Shown piece after piece: positions 12,635 to 24,281 of a stretch of 64,000 nt of DNA. The notes below the pieces were generated by a model. That model had not been told where the DNA came from, did not search any database, and worked only from the letters and a program-made list of their open reading frames with translations. Origin of the DNA: Aedes albopictus (Eukaryota > Arthropoda > Insecta > Diptera > Culicidae); contig NC_085137.1 of assembly GCF_035046485.1 (NCBI RefSeq), positions 16,335,346-16,399,345 on the forward strand. Reading direction: 5' to 3'. The stretch's first letter is position 1, and every line of letters begins with the position of its first letter. The translations under genes were made by a program, and so were the position numbers.

Positions 12635-14080
12635 ACATCGAACATAACTTCGATATCGGGTGAACTATCCAGTTCGTTCGATTCTCGACGAGGACTACGA
12701 CAAGGTGATAGACTTTCCTGCCTACTATTCAACATCGCCCTGGAAGGTGTTATGCGACGAGCCGGGCTCAACAGCCGGGGTACGATCTCCACGAAATCCG
12801 GCCAATGTGTCTGTTTTGCGGATGATATGAATATTATTGCTAGAACACTTAGAACGGTGGCAGAACTGTACACCCGTCTGAAACGTGAAGCAGCAAAAGT
12901 CGGACTGGTGGTGAATGCGGCTAAGACAAAGTACATGCTGGAAGGTGGGAATGAACGAGACAGGACAAGCCTTGGCAGCGATGTTGCGATAGATGGGGAT
13001 ATTTTCGAGGTGGTAATAGTAGTTTACGCAACAAGGTGCAGAATGAAGATTTTTACAGCACGAGTCGTACATTTATCCAACGAGGCTTGCCGAGTTGGAT
13101 AATTACGACGAGTGCTGTAAAAATCGAGTTCTGCACCGAATTGCGTACAACGTTTCTTGCAATTTCATAAATTACCGCTTGAGGATAGTTTTTAACAAAA
13201 CTTTTCCATCAAACTGCACACTGATGTTCATAGCTTTGTTTAAGAAAATCTGATCATAGCAGGTTTTACTGTGTAGTTGTCACAATTTTTCAAAACTGCG
13301 TCCAAAAATCATCAAGAAGTTGATCAAAACTGAAAACAGTGCTGTAATGGTTCATTACGCAACGCAAATCAGTGCTGTAATGAACCATTACAGCACTGTT
13401 TATTTGGTGTGGGAAAGTAGGCTTTTTCCTGTCATATTTGCGTGAGGTAAAACAGCCTATTACGATGAGAAATTGCGAAAAAGAATTCGTCTACCTCGGT
13501 TCCTTGGTAACGGCTGACAATAACGTGAGCCATGAAATACGAAGGCGCAGCATCAGTGGAAGTAGTGCCTACTACGGGCTCCAGAAGAAACTGCGGTCAA
13601 AAAAGACTCACCCCCGCACCAAATGTACCATGTACAAGACGCTAATAAGACCGGTGGTTCTCTACGGACACGAGACATGGACCATGCTCTTGGAGGAGCT
13701 GCAAGCACTCGGAGTTTTCGAGGCGGAGTTTCGTGGCGGAGAAGAATGAACCACGAGCTCGCTGCACTCTACGGTGAACCCAACATCCTGAAAGTGGCTA
13801 AAGCTGGACGAATACGGTGGGCAGGGCATGTTGCAAGAATGCCGGACAATAACCCCGCAAAGTTGGTGTTTGCTAACCATCCGGTAAGGATGGGGGACCA
13901 GGTGGAGAGTGATGGGGGACCAGGTGGAGCGTGATCTGGCGAGCGTTGGGCGTGACCGACGTTGGAGAGCTGCAGCTGCAAATCGAGTATTATGGCGGCA
14001 AATTTTTGATTCAGTATTATCATGAAGTTGATGTTGAACTTAATAAATGTAATAACTTCGATGTTGACGTGCAATAGGGT
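12635..14080 (+). pseudogene. RTE/JAM1-like non-LTR retrotransposon fragment, interrupted and frameshifted
   Basis: From about 12639 it reads ELSSS-FDSRRGLRQGDRLSCLLF, then CFADDMNII (the catalytic A-D-D of reverse transcriptase) and GLVVNAAKTKYM. This is the palm of a LINE reverse transcriptase. At about 13015 it is broken by a 465-bp insertion. From about 13480 it resumes with EFVYLGSLVTADNNVSHEI, YKTLIRPVVLYGHETW and, in another frame, GRIRWAGHVARMPDNNPAKL, the usual thumb and C-terminal order of RTE-type elements. The endonuclease and the front of the reverse transcriptase are missing. A TTAATAAATG tail near 14040 resembles the 3' end. The fragment is non-functional. Confidence 0.8.
13015..13480. 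mobile_element. Hairpin-rich insertion splitting the RTE-like reverse transcriptase
   Basis: Two inverted repeats lie near its ends. The first pairs 13024-13081 with 13094-13147 (GGTGCAGAA...TTTTTACAGCAC against GTGCTGTAAAAA...TTCTGCACC). The second is a perfect 24-base pair of arms, 13335-13358 and 13377-13400, around GTGCTGTAATGGTTCATTAC. GTGCTGTAA is common to both. The coding sense of the host element breaks after a Val codon near 13015 and returns at GAATTC near 13482. No transposase is present; MITE-like. Confidence 0.65.
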
Positions 14081-14339
14081 CTGGGACAATTTGGACACTT
14101 TCCGCTATAACCTAGTCAACTTCATGAATTTCTGCCACGGGAGTAGCCAGCTTTTCGGTCAGGAGGGGGAGGGTTGTTCAGAGCTGGCGAGCACCTTTAG
14201 CAAATTTATACAAAGTAGCTTTTTAAACTAATGTAATTGAATAAACCTTTAGTTGTATTGGTACGACTTCATCATTACCGGAATTTTCCTTAAGACAGTT
14301 TTATATATTTACTCATTACAACATAAACCGATCTCAGAG
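14081..14339. other. Spacer between the RTE-like fragment and the repeat field
   Basis: No gene or recognisable element. Confidence 0.4.
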
Positions 14340-16409
14340 CAAAATTCTATAGAAATGTCTTTTGACGTATTTCCGGAAGGATCATTGGAAGAATTCTTGA
14401 AGATATTCTCGTAAAAGCCTTTGAAACTATCACTGGAGAAAACCCCCGAGGTATCTCTGTAGGAATTCCTGAACGAAATCGCTGAAGAAATTCTTGAAGA
14501 ATTTTTGGAGGTATTCCCGGAGAACTCTCGAATAATGGAATTCTTGTAAAAATCCTGGACGAATCGTTGAAAAGTTTTCAAAAATAAATGTTTGGAGGCA
14601 TTTAAGAAGGAATTCCTGGTGGATCGATAAATTTCGGGAGGGAACCCTAGGAGAATTCCGAAAGAGTCTTCTCTGGGTAGATTCCTGAAGAATTCCCTGT
14701 AAAAATGTCTGAAAGCGCAACTAACATGTACGTACTTAAAAGTACTGAGCATTGTGACTTATGCGCAACCAAAACCTGCGTTGCCGTGACTCTTCTGTGA
14801 CCAAATATGTGGCTTGGAAGAATCCCGTAAGGACTTATTGTAAGAAATCCTGATGGAATCCCTGAATAACCCCTGAAAAAAATATTTGGAGGGATTTCCT
14901 GGATAATTTGTAGGCAATAGAGAAATTCCATATTTATTTATTGGAGAAATCCCTACATAAAACTCGAAAGGAGATCCCTGGAAATACCTAAAGGAATCCT
15001 ATAGGATAAATCCTAAAACAATCGTTGGAGTTGGAGGAAACTCTTGTGGAGCATTCCTGGGGGGAATTTCCGTTGACAGTTTTTGACAAATTTTTAGAAG
15101 AATCTCTGCAGGACTTTTTGAAGGAATATCCTTAAACTTTCCTGGAAAAACTCGTAGAGGTACCTCTGGAGTAGTTCTTGAAAAAATGAATGAGTAGCTT
15201 CTTTGAAACATTTCTTGGAGGAAAAAACGAATCTCAGAATATATTCGCAGGCTGAATTTCCGCAGAAATGCACCCCCTGCAGGACCTGCAGGGGGTATTC
15301 ACCGTGGAAGGGGTTCCTAAAATAAAATCCATGGATGAACTCCAAAAAGATTTCTTGGAGATACTGGTTAAAGAATTCCTTCAAGACTTCTTGGAGAATT
15401 TCCACGAAAATTATCTTAAAGAATTCTTATTCAAATCGTTGAAGGATTCTTTTAGTAATCTTTGAATTAATTAAAAAATATTCAGGTAATCCTGGAGAAA
15501 TTCTTCAGTGCTCCCCTGGAAAAGATGATGGAAGGATATATGAAATTTCAAAAGTAACCCCTGAATAAATTTATGAAGAGATCCAGAGATGAATTTCTGA
15601 ATCACTAGAGGAGCTCATGGAATTCCGGAAGAAGCAATCCCTCAAAGTATTCCTGGAGGAATTCCTGGATGAATTCCTGGTAAAATTTTTGAAGGAATCT
15701 TGTGAGGAATTCCTGGAGGAATTTCTGATGGAGTCCCTGGAGCAATCCCTGGAAAAATCCCGAAGCAACACCTGCAAGATTTCTTGAAGGAATGCTTGGG
15801 TGAATTCCTAGATAAATTCTAAGAAGAGTTTGTGGAGAAACTTCCGGAGAAATCCCAGGAGGAACCTCGGAAGCAATTCCAAGAGAAATTCCTAAGAGAA
15901 TCCGTAAACAATGCTTAGAGGAAGACCTGGAATAATTCCTGGAGAAGTTCCTGAAAGAGTCCCAGGATGAATTCCTGAAAGAATTCCAAGAAGTTCCTGG
16001 AAAAATCCTTGGAGGAATTTTTAAAATATTACCTGGAGTTGTTCATGAAATAAATTCCCGAGTGAATCTTTGGAGGAAATTTTGGAGGAATACCTGGAAG
16101 AATTCCTGAAGGAACCATATGAGGAGTCCTGAAAGCAGTCTCATGAGGCATTCTTTAGGAAAGGAGAGCTTTCTTAATGAATTCCTTGAAGAATGTCTAT
16201 TGGAATCCCTGGAAAAAAATCTGAAAGAGTCCATATCTGCAGTAATTTCTGGTAGTATTATTTAAGGAATCCTTTCACGGACTCTTTAAAGATTTTTATG
16301 TACAAAATACATAAAGAATTCCTGGATTAATTTTTGAACAATCTCTGGTAAATATTTCCTACAGAAGTTGAAATTATTCCAAATGGAATTATTTGAAGTC
16401 TTCTCTAGC
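14340..16409 (+). repeat. Degenerate GAATTCC-type repeat field, block 1
   Basis: Dense, imperfect copies of GAATTCCTGGAGGAATTCC and variants (GGAATCCCTG, GAAGAATTCCTG) at spacings of roughly 12, 24 or 30 bases. Because the spacing is often a multiple of three, long open frames appear that read as Phe/Leu/Glu-rich or Ser/Arg/Asn-rich peptides. These are not genes. Copies are heavily diverged, so the block is old. Confidence 0.75.
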
Positions 16410-16414
16410 GGAGT

Positions 16415-16735
16415 TGTTACGCACAATGCGTGCGGGAAATTTGAACTATATTCAGATCTGTTTGAACACCACTGTGATTGCCTGTGCGACCCATTATTGC
16501 GAAGCTTATGCACTGTTATAAGAGGATAGGGACACAAAGCATATTGTAGCGCTAGTGTGGAGATACTCGTTTACGAGGACGGAAGCAAAAGCCCTTCTAT
16601 TAGGTTACCGAATTTGTAGGTAAATTGTACATGTATACATAGAATATTTGAATAAATGTGATATTTTAGCTTTTTAGCTGACCATGAATAAATACGTCTG
16701 CTGTAAGAGTCGGTTCGTCTTTATTTCCCGCAACA
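16415..16735. mobile_element. Solo LTR of 321 bp with 5-bp target duplication
   Basis: It begins TGTTACGCACAATGCG and ends TTTATTTCCCGCAACA, with the TG...CA termini of an LTR. It is flanked by GGAGT at 16410-16414 and 16736-16740. Removing the LTR and one GGAGT restores a continuous GAATTCC-type repeat, which confirms the insertion boundary. AATAAATG near 16651 and AATAAATAC near 16687 could be polyadenylation signals. The TGTTA start and 5-bp duplication fit Ty1/copia or BEL-type elements. No internal coding region remains, as expected after LTR-LTR recombination. Confidence 0.8.
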
Positions 16736-16740
16736 GGAGT

Positions 16741-17520
16741 TATTGAAACAATCCCTGCAGAAACGTCTGGAACAATGCCTGCAGAAATAGTTAAAAGGAT
16801 CGCTGCTGAAATTCGTTTGGGAATTCTTGGAGAAATTCCTGAAGGAATCCTCGAAAAAAGCACAATCACTGGAGGTACTTTAAAAATATAAAGGAGACAT
16901 TCCCGGAGTAATGTCTGGTGAAGTCCCTAGAGAAATTATTGAAGAATTAGAAGAAGAAGAAGGGAATATAAAAAACGTTCAAGGAAGTTTCAAGGCGTTT
17001 CGGGGAGTTTATGGGGATTCTAGGGGGCTTTCACGAAAGTTTCTCAAGAGGTTTCAAGTATCGTCTCAAGTCACATCGGGTGGTTTCAGGGAATTTCAGG
17101 AAGCATTCAAAGAGGTTTTATTGATATTTCAGCGGAGTTTTTCAGGTGGTTTTAGGAGGCTTTCATGGTAGCTTCTGAGGGAGTTTCCGAGGGCTTTATG
17201 GCGTTTCATATCTTTTCAGGTTTCAGAAGGTTTCGAAGCGCGAATTTTCATGACCCCCTCTGAAACTCGCAGGAACTACTTAGAACTCCCCCCTGAAACC
17301 CATGAAATACACTGGAACACCCTCGCAATCCCCTGAAACTCCCTGGAACACCCCTGTAAAGCCTTGAAACTCCTAAGAGCGCTCCTGAAATCCTGTTGAA
17401 CTTCCTGAACCCTCTTAAACTGCTAGAGACACCCTGGAACACTCCTGAAACATCTCTGAAATTCCTTGAAAACATCTGGAGCGTCTCATACACCATCCTG
17501 AGAATCCCTGAAATCTCCTG
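16741..17520. repeat. GAATTCC-type tail followed by a TTTCAGG-type repeat that flips strand near 17240
   Basis: 16741-16935 continues the GAATTCC field. 16960-17235 carries TTTCAGG / GGAGTTTC motifs on the plus strand. From about 17245 to 17520 the same motifs run on the minus strand (CCTGAAACTCC, CTGGAACACCC). The join makes a large imperfect palindrome of degenerate repeat. Confidence 0.65.
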
Positions 17521-17584
17521 GTGTCACTTCCTGCATCCGGTGGATTGCAAAAAGCGACGCTACTGTGCGAAAATCAAAAGTTCA

Positions 17585-19690
17585 GAATTCCCCCGGAAGT
17601 TTCTCTTTGCTTTTTTTTAGAAAACCTTTTACAATTCCAAAGTTTCCTTCAGAAATTCTTCCAGAGATTATAAATTTCTCTGGAGATTTCTTTAAAAATT
17701 CTTCATGAGATTTGTCCACGAATTTGTCCAAGGATCCCTTTAAGAAATCTATAAAAAATCTACAGTTGCTACATGAATTCTTCCTGAAATAATTCCAGGA
17801 GTTCGGTCTTTAAATCTATCGTTTTCTCATAAACTTCTCCGCCAAGAAATTCCCTGGGACTTCTTCAGTTATTTCTTTAAAGATTCATTCAAGATTAATG
17901 GATAGTACGCAGATCGGAAGCAATTCCGTGAGCTATCTCGATGCGTGGAAAATTCAGGCAAGGAATTGCGCAAGAAATGAGCAAGCATTTGATTTTTCTT
18001 AACCACAGTACGGAGCTGAGTAGAAACGTCAAATAAAATGGAGCTTGCTGTGTTAAATTTCTTTATCTTGCCGATCAACAAAAATGAATGCACTGAAAGG
18101 AAATTAGCATTCCAAAAAAAGGCCGTAACTGCTTTCGCAACCAATTTACAGAGATTCTTTCGGAAATCTTTTCTAGAGTTCTTCCAATAATCTGCAGGAA
18201 TTGTATCAGTTATTTCTTCAGGTTTTTTTCAGAAGTTTTTCAACAACTTGCACAAAAATACTGGAGGATTTCATGGAAAAATTTCTTAGAGTTTTATTTT
18301 CAAACTCCTGGCGATACCTTTGGAGATTCCTGAAAGAAATTCTTGAAAATCTGAATATCTAGTACTGAAGTACTGGAGAAAATCCTGAAATAAATGATTT
18401 TTTGAAAAAAAAAATGGAAGAATACCTGCTAGAACAGGATAACATACTGCAGATATTCATCGAAGAATTTCTTGAAACATTTTTTGAAAAATACCAACGT
18501 GAAGATTCTGGAGTAGTTTTTGCAGGAATAGAATTTGGATAAGTATTCTGGAAGCATTACTGAAATAAAATTCTGAAAGAATCCCATGAAAGAACTGTAA
18601 TACATACGTACATAAGTAATCCTGACGGAATCTAGAGGAACTTCTGAAGAAACCCTTGGAGGAACTTCTAGGAAAATCTCTTGAGATTCTCATGGAATTG
18701 CATCTTTTGAAGAAATCTGTGGAACAATTCCAGGACAAACCCCTGAAGAGTTTCTTGAGAACTTTCATGAACAGATTCTGGAGAAATCCCAAAATAATAC
18801 TCCGGAAAGAAATCTGATAGTATTCTTGAAGGAATTCTTTCGGAAATGTTTGAAGTAAAAATTTGAGAAAAGAATGCACGAATTAACGTAGCAACCGTTG
18901 AGAGATTTTCCCAAAAAAAAAGCCAAGAGAAATTTCTGAAGAAATCAGTGGACTAGTTCCAAGAAAACAAAGAAGGAAGGAGGAATGCATTCTTAAGCGA
19001 TACCTGGAGGAACCTATGGGGGAACACTACTGAAACAATTTTATGAAAACCTGCAAGAATTTCTTTCTGAAAAAAATCGGAAAAAAATGTAAATGCTGAT
19101 AACATCCCAAAGGAAATTCTGGTGATATTCCTGGAGGGAGATAGTCATGGAAAAAAAATCTAAATGAAGGAATACATTCCAAAAGAACTCTCGAAGGAAC
19201 CTTTAGAAGAGTTCTTTCTGCACTCATAAAAGGATCTCCTACAAGAATGCATTTTCCGCGAACTCTCTGAAGAAGTCAAGAAGTTTTCTACATTTACTTC
19301 TTCAAAGTGTTCCTTCGTGGATTATTTCAGAACTCCCTTTGCAAGTTCTTCCGGAAAATCATTGACGAATCCTACCAGAAGAAATCCCTTCAATCAATCA
19401 AAAATTCAGAATTTCTTCAGAGATTTCTAAACAGTTTACTCCAGAAATTTCTCTCTTGATTGCTTTAGAAACTCCTCCAGAAATTCCAGAAATTCTCTTG
19501 GAAAGTCTTCCGTGAATTCTGACAGAAATTTCTTCAGGGATTGTTTTAGAAACTTGCTAAAAGTTCCTTTGCAAAATTCTCCAGGGATTCCTTTTTTTTC
19601 AGTAATTCTTCTTGTGATTTCTTTAGTTCGTAATTCGTATCGGTATTTCTTCATAAACTCCTAAAGAGCTTCCTTCAGGAATTTCTCTGT
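17585..19690. repeat. Degenerate GAATTCC-type repeat field, block 2, with orientation switches
   Basis: TTCTTCCAGAAATT-type motifs (minus sense) dominate at 17640-17880 and again from 19260, while GAAATTCTGGAG-type motifs (plus sense) dominate from about 18300 to 19220. A dispersed repeat at 17896-18120 interrupts it. Frames such as 18457-18879 minus are repeat by-products. Confidence 0.65.
17896..18120. repeat. Dispersed repeat, copy 1 (partner at 38345-38581)
   Basis: It shares long stretches with 38345-38581: CTATCTCGATGCGTGGAAAA, TTCAGGCAAGGAAT, AGTACGGAGCTGA, AACGTCAAAT and GCTTGCTGTGTTAAATTTCT. Same order and orientation, with indels. No coding content; probably an uncatalogued transposon fragment. 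Confidence 0.65.
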
Positions 19691-20568
19691 TTCTGTTTGA
19701 ATGGGACAGAAGTAGGTTTTTTTACAGTATTCCAGGCAGTCTTCAGTAATTTTGTTTACTCTTATTTCATAAACTTTTGGGAGGTCTTACAATCATTTTC
19801 TCTAGAATGTATTCGGAAACTGTTCTTTCCACAAAAAATACCAACGCCAATTTTGCAGAAAGTACCGCCTGTAGTTCAATGAAAGTGCAATTAATTTTAG
19901 AAATGGCAAAATGAAATGAAAATTTCCTAAATTTGTTGAAATTCTTTGATAATCCAGTTTAACAACTTATGACGAAAAAACATGTGAAACAGTGCTTTGT
20001 CGTTCAATCCTTCGTTCATCGTGGCTGAAATCAACCAGGGCCATCATCCGTCGTCTATCGGTCATCGTCGGCACCTTCATCCTAATTGTGCATGAGGCAT
20101 CATGGCCGTTGTTCAATAACTTGAGCGCACTCGTCTCTCTTCTGTTCTGGAAGCGTTGGCTTTAGATGGCCCAACCGACCGACCGACGGCGTTGTTGTTT
20201 TGAAGAGTACGCGCCCAAAGTGCAAAAGAATGGACCCACATCAGCATCGCCGGATAACGACGAACGACCGACGACCAACGATGTTCGAAAACATCAACAA
20301 AGCACGGTGCGGTGGCCATGAATAGGGAAATGGTGCTTTTTTTGCTCGCCACGTTCGACGGAATGGACTCTTGACCTCCGACGACGATGCTGACGATGAA
20401 CGACAACCGAGAGCGACCTCGCTCTTTCTGGTCAATTAAATTTATTGAAAGCACCACTCTTGCTCAATTGATTTTTGTCGCCTTTTGCACGTGCAATCGA
20501 TTGAAAGCGGTGGAAAAAGTGTCTGCCCCACTTGAAGTGAATGGCAACCTGCATCCCATCGGACTTAC
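19691..20568. other. Presumed intron sequence downstream of the RRM exon
   Basis: On the minus strand this follows the GTAAGT donor at 20568. 19980-20450 is GC-richer, with CGACCGACGAC-like short runs. It has open frames on both strands but no domain, and no next CELF exon was recognised. Confidence 0.45.
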
Positions 20569-21065
20569 CTTTACTCAGCCCGGACGTTTTATCCCGCAGA
20601 ACGTTGATCTGGTGCACCCGGCCGAACTCCTCGAACATCTCCTTCAGCTGCTGTTCGTCCATGGACCGGGGGACCTGCCCGACGAACATCTTGATATAGT
20701 CCGGGTCCGGCTGATCTCGGATGATCTCGTCGCCGGTGTCCTCATCGCCGCCGCCGCCGTAGCCCTGGGGAGACTTGCGGGGCGTCGTCACTATCAGCTG
20801 CTGCAGGCCACCGGGACTACCGGCGCCGCTGCTCCCCAGGATGCTCACGCTACTACTACAACTACTACTGTTCAGGCTACCACCGCTCGACGAGAGGATG
20901 GTCGGGTTGTTCTGGTTTATCACATTGGGGTTGTTGTTGTTCAGCGTGGTATGATTGTTATTGTTGTTGCTGCTGCCGTTGTTGGCGATGCAGTTATTGT
21001 TGCTGGCGGGGCTGAGGTTGTTGTTGGCGGTACTGCTGTTGTTATTGTTCATATTCATGAGGGCA
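20569..21065 (-). CDS. Internal exon of a CELF/Bruno-family RNA-binding protein (Asn-rich leader plus first half of RRM1)
   Basis: CELF/Bruno proteins bind GU-rich RNA and control splicing, translation and decay. The exon reads toward lower coordinates. A pyrimidine-rich tract ending in CCCACAG precedes position 21065, and the exon stops at 20569 before GTAAGT, so both splice sites are good. It encodes about 163 residues: an Asn/Ser-rich, low-complexity stretch written with AAC/AAT codons, a Gly/Asp/Glu linker, then DPDYIKMFVGQVPRSMDEQQ and onward to INVLRDK and SKG. KMFVGQ is the RNP2 strand. RNP1 would lie in the next exon, and the break at SKG matches the family's usual intron position as I recall it. 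VPRSMDE looks closer to Drosophila bru-2 than to arrest, but I am not certain. An in-frame ATG at 21058-21056 could also start a shorter isoform. The next exon was not found to the left. Confidence 0.88.
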
Positions 21066-22279
21066 CTGTGGGAAGAGGGAAAATAATTGTGATTAGCAAA
21101 TATGATAAATAGTATGTATAACAAAGTTAAATAGGTGTTCATATGGAACAGCTAACGACGATCAGCTACTATCCATGGTAAAAGACAGAAATTGGTTGAT
21201 AGAACTCTGAAAATAGAAGATAAACAAGAAGCTATGTAGACTTGCAACAAATTGATTCAACGGAAATTGTTTTCAGCTCTGCCATAAATCAAATCTCGTT
21301 TTCGTCCCAAAGCTCTCCAATTCTTAGAACAATTACCCTGCTTTGACAATCGAATCCAAACCAATCAATCAAATTAGCGATAAATCATCCAAAGACTGAG
21401 CGGATACCATTTCCAAGATCATTTAACGTCTACCGCGCGCTTCTGTCGTCGCCGTTGAAAACCATTTCAACGCAGGAAGGGATTACAGGACGTCATTGCG
21501 TACCTAATTACCTTCTTCTGCTATTTGGGTGGAAACCCCATGGAAACCCATGGAAGAGAGAAGGAACGCACTATCTTGTCGGAAGCTGTCGGCACGGGAC
21601 ACAGGAGAAAACGGAAACCTTCCTTGAAATTTAATTTCCTTGGATTCAATTAATGTGATACAGGTTGGTTGATGAGGTGGGTAGAACGATTTCTTCCCTA
21701 GGAAACCATTTCTCATCTCCCAAACGGCGGCGGCAGTGGTGCTACAAAGGGAGGTAGAGATTATTCAAATTACCTTCGTCAGAATTCGTGCCCCAGATGC
21801 TCTCTTGGGGGAATAGAGATGTCGTTAGTGTGTCAGCATAATGTTATTACGTGCGTAACTAAGCAACACCCGAATCTTTAATCATGGCCAACTCATCAAA
21901 ATTCCTTACTCTATTGTGTGTTATTCCAATGATTATTATCAAAAAATCTGCGCCACTTTGGCGAAACAATCCAATAAGCATAAATCTGAAAATCGTCTAG
22001 CGTTGCTCAAGTGTTGAACCCCTCCAATGAACTGCTGCTGTTTTCTTGTGAGGAGGGTGCCATGCCACGATGATGATGATGATGGTGTGCTGCATAGGAT
22101 TTGATTTGATTTTCACGAAAGCCCTCGAGGTGGAATCGGAAGAAAGATTGTACCCGGGAAAACGAAAATTTCGTTTTCCCTGTGTGGAGGAGTAGTGGAC
22201 AGCGGGAAAGAGTGACAATTATGCGGTCATATTTTCAGAGATAATTTATGGTACTTGGTGTTACTTGCGAGGTAGCTTA

Positions 22280-22490
22280 TAACTTCAATATAAATAAAAA
22301 AATCGGGTTAAGTACTGTTCCTTTGAATTCCACTAAGAATTTGCATCTTTTGACAGATACGTATTTCGACCTCAACTGTAAGGTCGTCTTCAGTGTCTTG
22401 TACTTGACTCGACAAGTATTCATTCTGGTTGGAATCCCTGAAAGCCATCTTTTTCGAGAAAGATTTAAATTTTCAGAGATTGTATAGTAC
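22280..22490. repeat. Interspersed repeat with a stem-forming core
   Basis: The core GATACGTATTTCGACCTCAA / GTAAGGTCGTCTTCAGTGTC is a motif I associate with widespread Aedes transposon ends. It contains a self-complementary GACCT...AGGTC. No other copy was found in this window, so the assignment rests on memory. Confidence 0.4.
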
Positions 22491-23030
22491 ATCTGTGATT
22501 TTTTTGTGGGATTTGTATATGTTTGAAAAAATAGTTGAGGATATGCTGGACTTCTTTGAACGAATCTTTAAGTTTAGTGGCGTTTCAATTGGATTTCCAG
22601 GAAGAACATTATGTAAAATTTCTGAAATTGTTTGAAGCGATAATCGTTGGAAAACTTCTCAAAAGTTATCCTTTAGCAAAAGATGTTACAGTAATGCGTT
22701 GTAATCCGTCGACCAGTTTTAGAAAATGCATGAAACGTAAGTGGAGCTGGTTGTTGATGCTTGGAAACAGTGGTGTCATCGAGGATACTCCAAGTTACTA
22801 CCCAGCGCTCGAAACTAAAAAAAAATCCCACATCAACCTCACATTTTATGTTAAATTTTGTTTTGCGCTTTTGAAATGTTTTCGCCCTACGGGATATAAG
22901 AAATCGTCTGATGTGCTTTTCTCCTATTTTTGCGGTTATGAGGCAAAAAATAAAACAAAAAAATAAAACATCAAATACTTTACAATTGTTTTGTTCTTTT
23001 CTGCTTGTAGCCTTTTTTTTAATATTTCAG
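22491..23030. other. Unclassified stretch with an unsupported 143-codon frame
   Basis: An open frame at 22535-22966 plus has no recognisable domain and no coding signature, and it ends in an A-rich run. I see nothing that supports a gene. Confidence 0.35.
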
Positions 23031-23600
23031 ATATCCTTTCAGAAGTTCGTTCCGGATTGTTATAAAACTTTGAATCCTCATTTCGAAGATTTATTCAAAA
23101 ATTCACTCAGAGGATTTCTTCAATTTCTTACAGGGATTCTTACGGATATTTCACAAGCTACTCCCCCGAAATATCTTAACAGATTATTTTTGAAAATCTT
23201 ACATGGATTATTCTTCAGAAATTTATTATGAAAACTATCCACGGACATCTTCAGAAATTCCTCCATGGATTCTTATAAATATCCTACAATTCTTTCCAAA
23301 TTTAATTTAGAACCTTCCATGGATTGCTTCAGAAATGGCTCCAGAGGATCCTCTAGTAGCTTCTTTCAGAATTTCTACTTCTACTGGTTTTCTCAAAAAT
23401 TCCTACACAGATTCTGTACAAAGAATTATTTTAGGATGTCGTCCACGGTTTCTTAAGAAAAGTTTCCACATACTGTTTCAGATAGTCTTCCAAAATTTCC
23501 TTTAGAAATTCTTCCACAATATCCAAATTTCTTCTCTCTGGAGATTCTTTCAGATATTCTGTATGTGATTTAAACATTTAATTGTCCAAAGTAAACGATT

Positions 23601-23780
23601 TTAGTGGAGCGGACCTGGTGTGGTGGTTAGAACACAAGACTATCACGCCGAGGACCTGGGATCGAATCCCACTCCCGACAAACTCGCAAAATGTGAGTTC
23701 TTCCTTCGGAAAGAAAGTAAAGCGTGGGTCCCGAGATGAACTAGCCTAGGGTTAAAAATCTCGTTAATACAGACAAAAAA
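23601..23780 (+). mobile_element. tRNA-derived SINE with Pol III A and B boxes
   Basis: TGGTGTGGTGGTTAGAACAC matches an A box and GGGATCGAATCCC a B box about 35 bases later. The body ends GATGAACTAGCCTAGGG, then AATCTCGTTAATACAGAC and an A run. Imperfect flanks (ACGATTTT before, ACTATTTT after) may be the target duplication. It differs from the Feilai-like SINEs but shares its 3' tail with the short insertions at 9793, 24282 and 30142. Confidence 0.75.
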
Positions 23781-23789
23781 AAAACTATT

Positions 23790-23998
23790 TTAAGGACAAG
23801 GTATTTGGAGTACATTGCTCAAAATTTCTAGAGCACCGTTTTTTAGAACCGTTGAACGGATTTGGATTAAAATGCATCACGCTGTTGACAACCACTGAAT
23901 AATTAGCGTGATGCATTTTCATCCAAATCCGTTCAACGGTTCTAAAAAACGATGCTCTAGAAATTTTGAGCTATGTACTCCAAATACCTTGTCCTTAA
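23790..23998. mobile_element. TTAA-ended foldback element with 94-bp near-perfect arms
   Basis: Arms 23790-23883 and 23905-23998 pair over 94 bases with only three mismatches, around a 21-base loop. Both ends are TTAA (23790-23793 and 23995-23998). TTAA termini suggest mobilisation by a piggyBac-like transposase, as inferred for some Aedes MITEs such as Wuneng. It sits directly after the A tail of the SINE. Confidence 0.8.
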
Positions 23999-24281
23999 GC
24001 TATCGATGATTTATTTTCCGAAATTACTTTATGGACTTTTTTCAGAAATTACTTCAAGAATTCGGTCTTAAAATCTACCCAGGTTTACCTCAGAAACACC
24101 TCCAGCAGTTTCTGCAAAAAGTTCCCAGGGTTTTCTTCAGATATTCCATTAAACATTTCTTAAAAAAAGTTCGCCATGAATGGGATTACTTCAGGGTTTC
24201 TTCTGGGGATTCGTTTAGAAAATCCTCCGGAAGTTTCGTCAGAGGTTCCTCTAGAATTTTCAGAAAATCTTCCAGATATTG

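Noticed and set aside
20387..21112. 241-codon plus-strand frame opposite the RRM exon
   Set aside because: It is the antisense shadow of the CELF/Bruno exon. The minus frame carries the RNP2 motif and good splice sites.
22535..22966. 143-codon plus-strand frame
   Set aside because: No recognisable domain, no splice or promoter context, and it ends in an A-rich run within repeat-like DNA.
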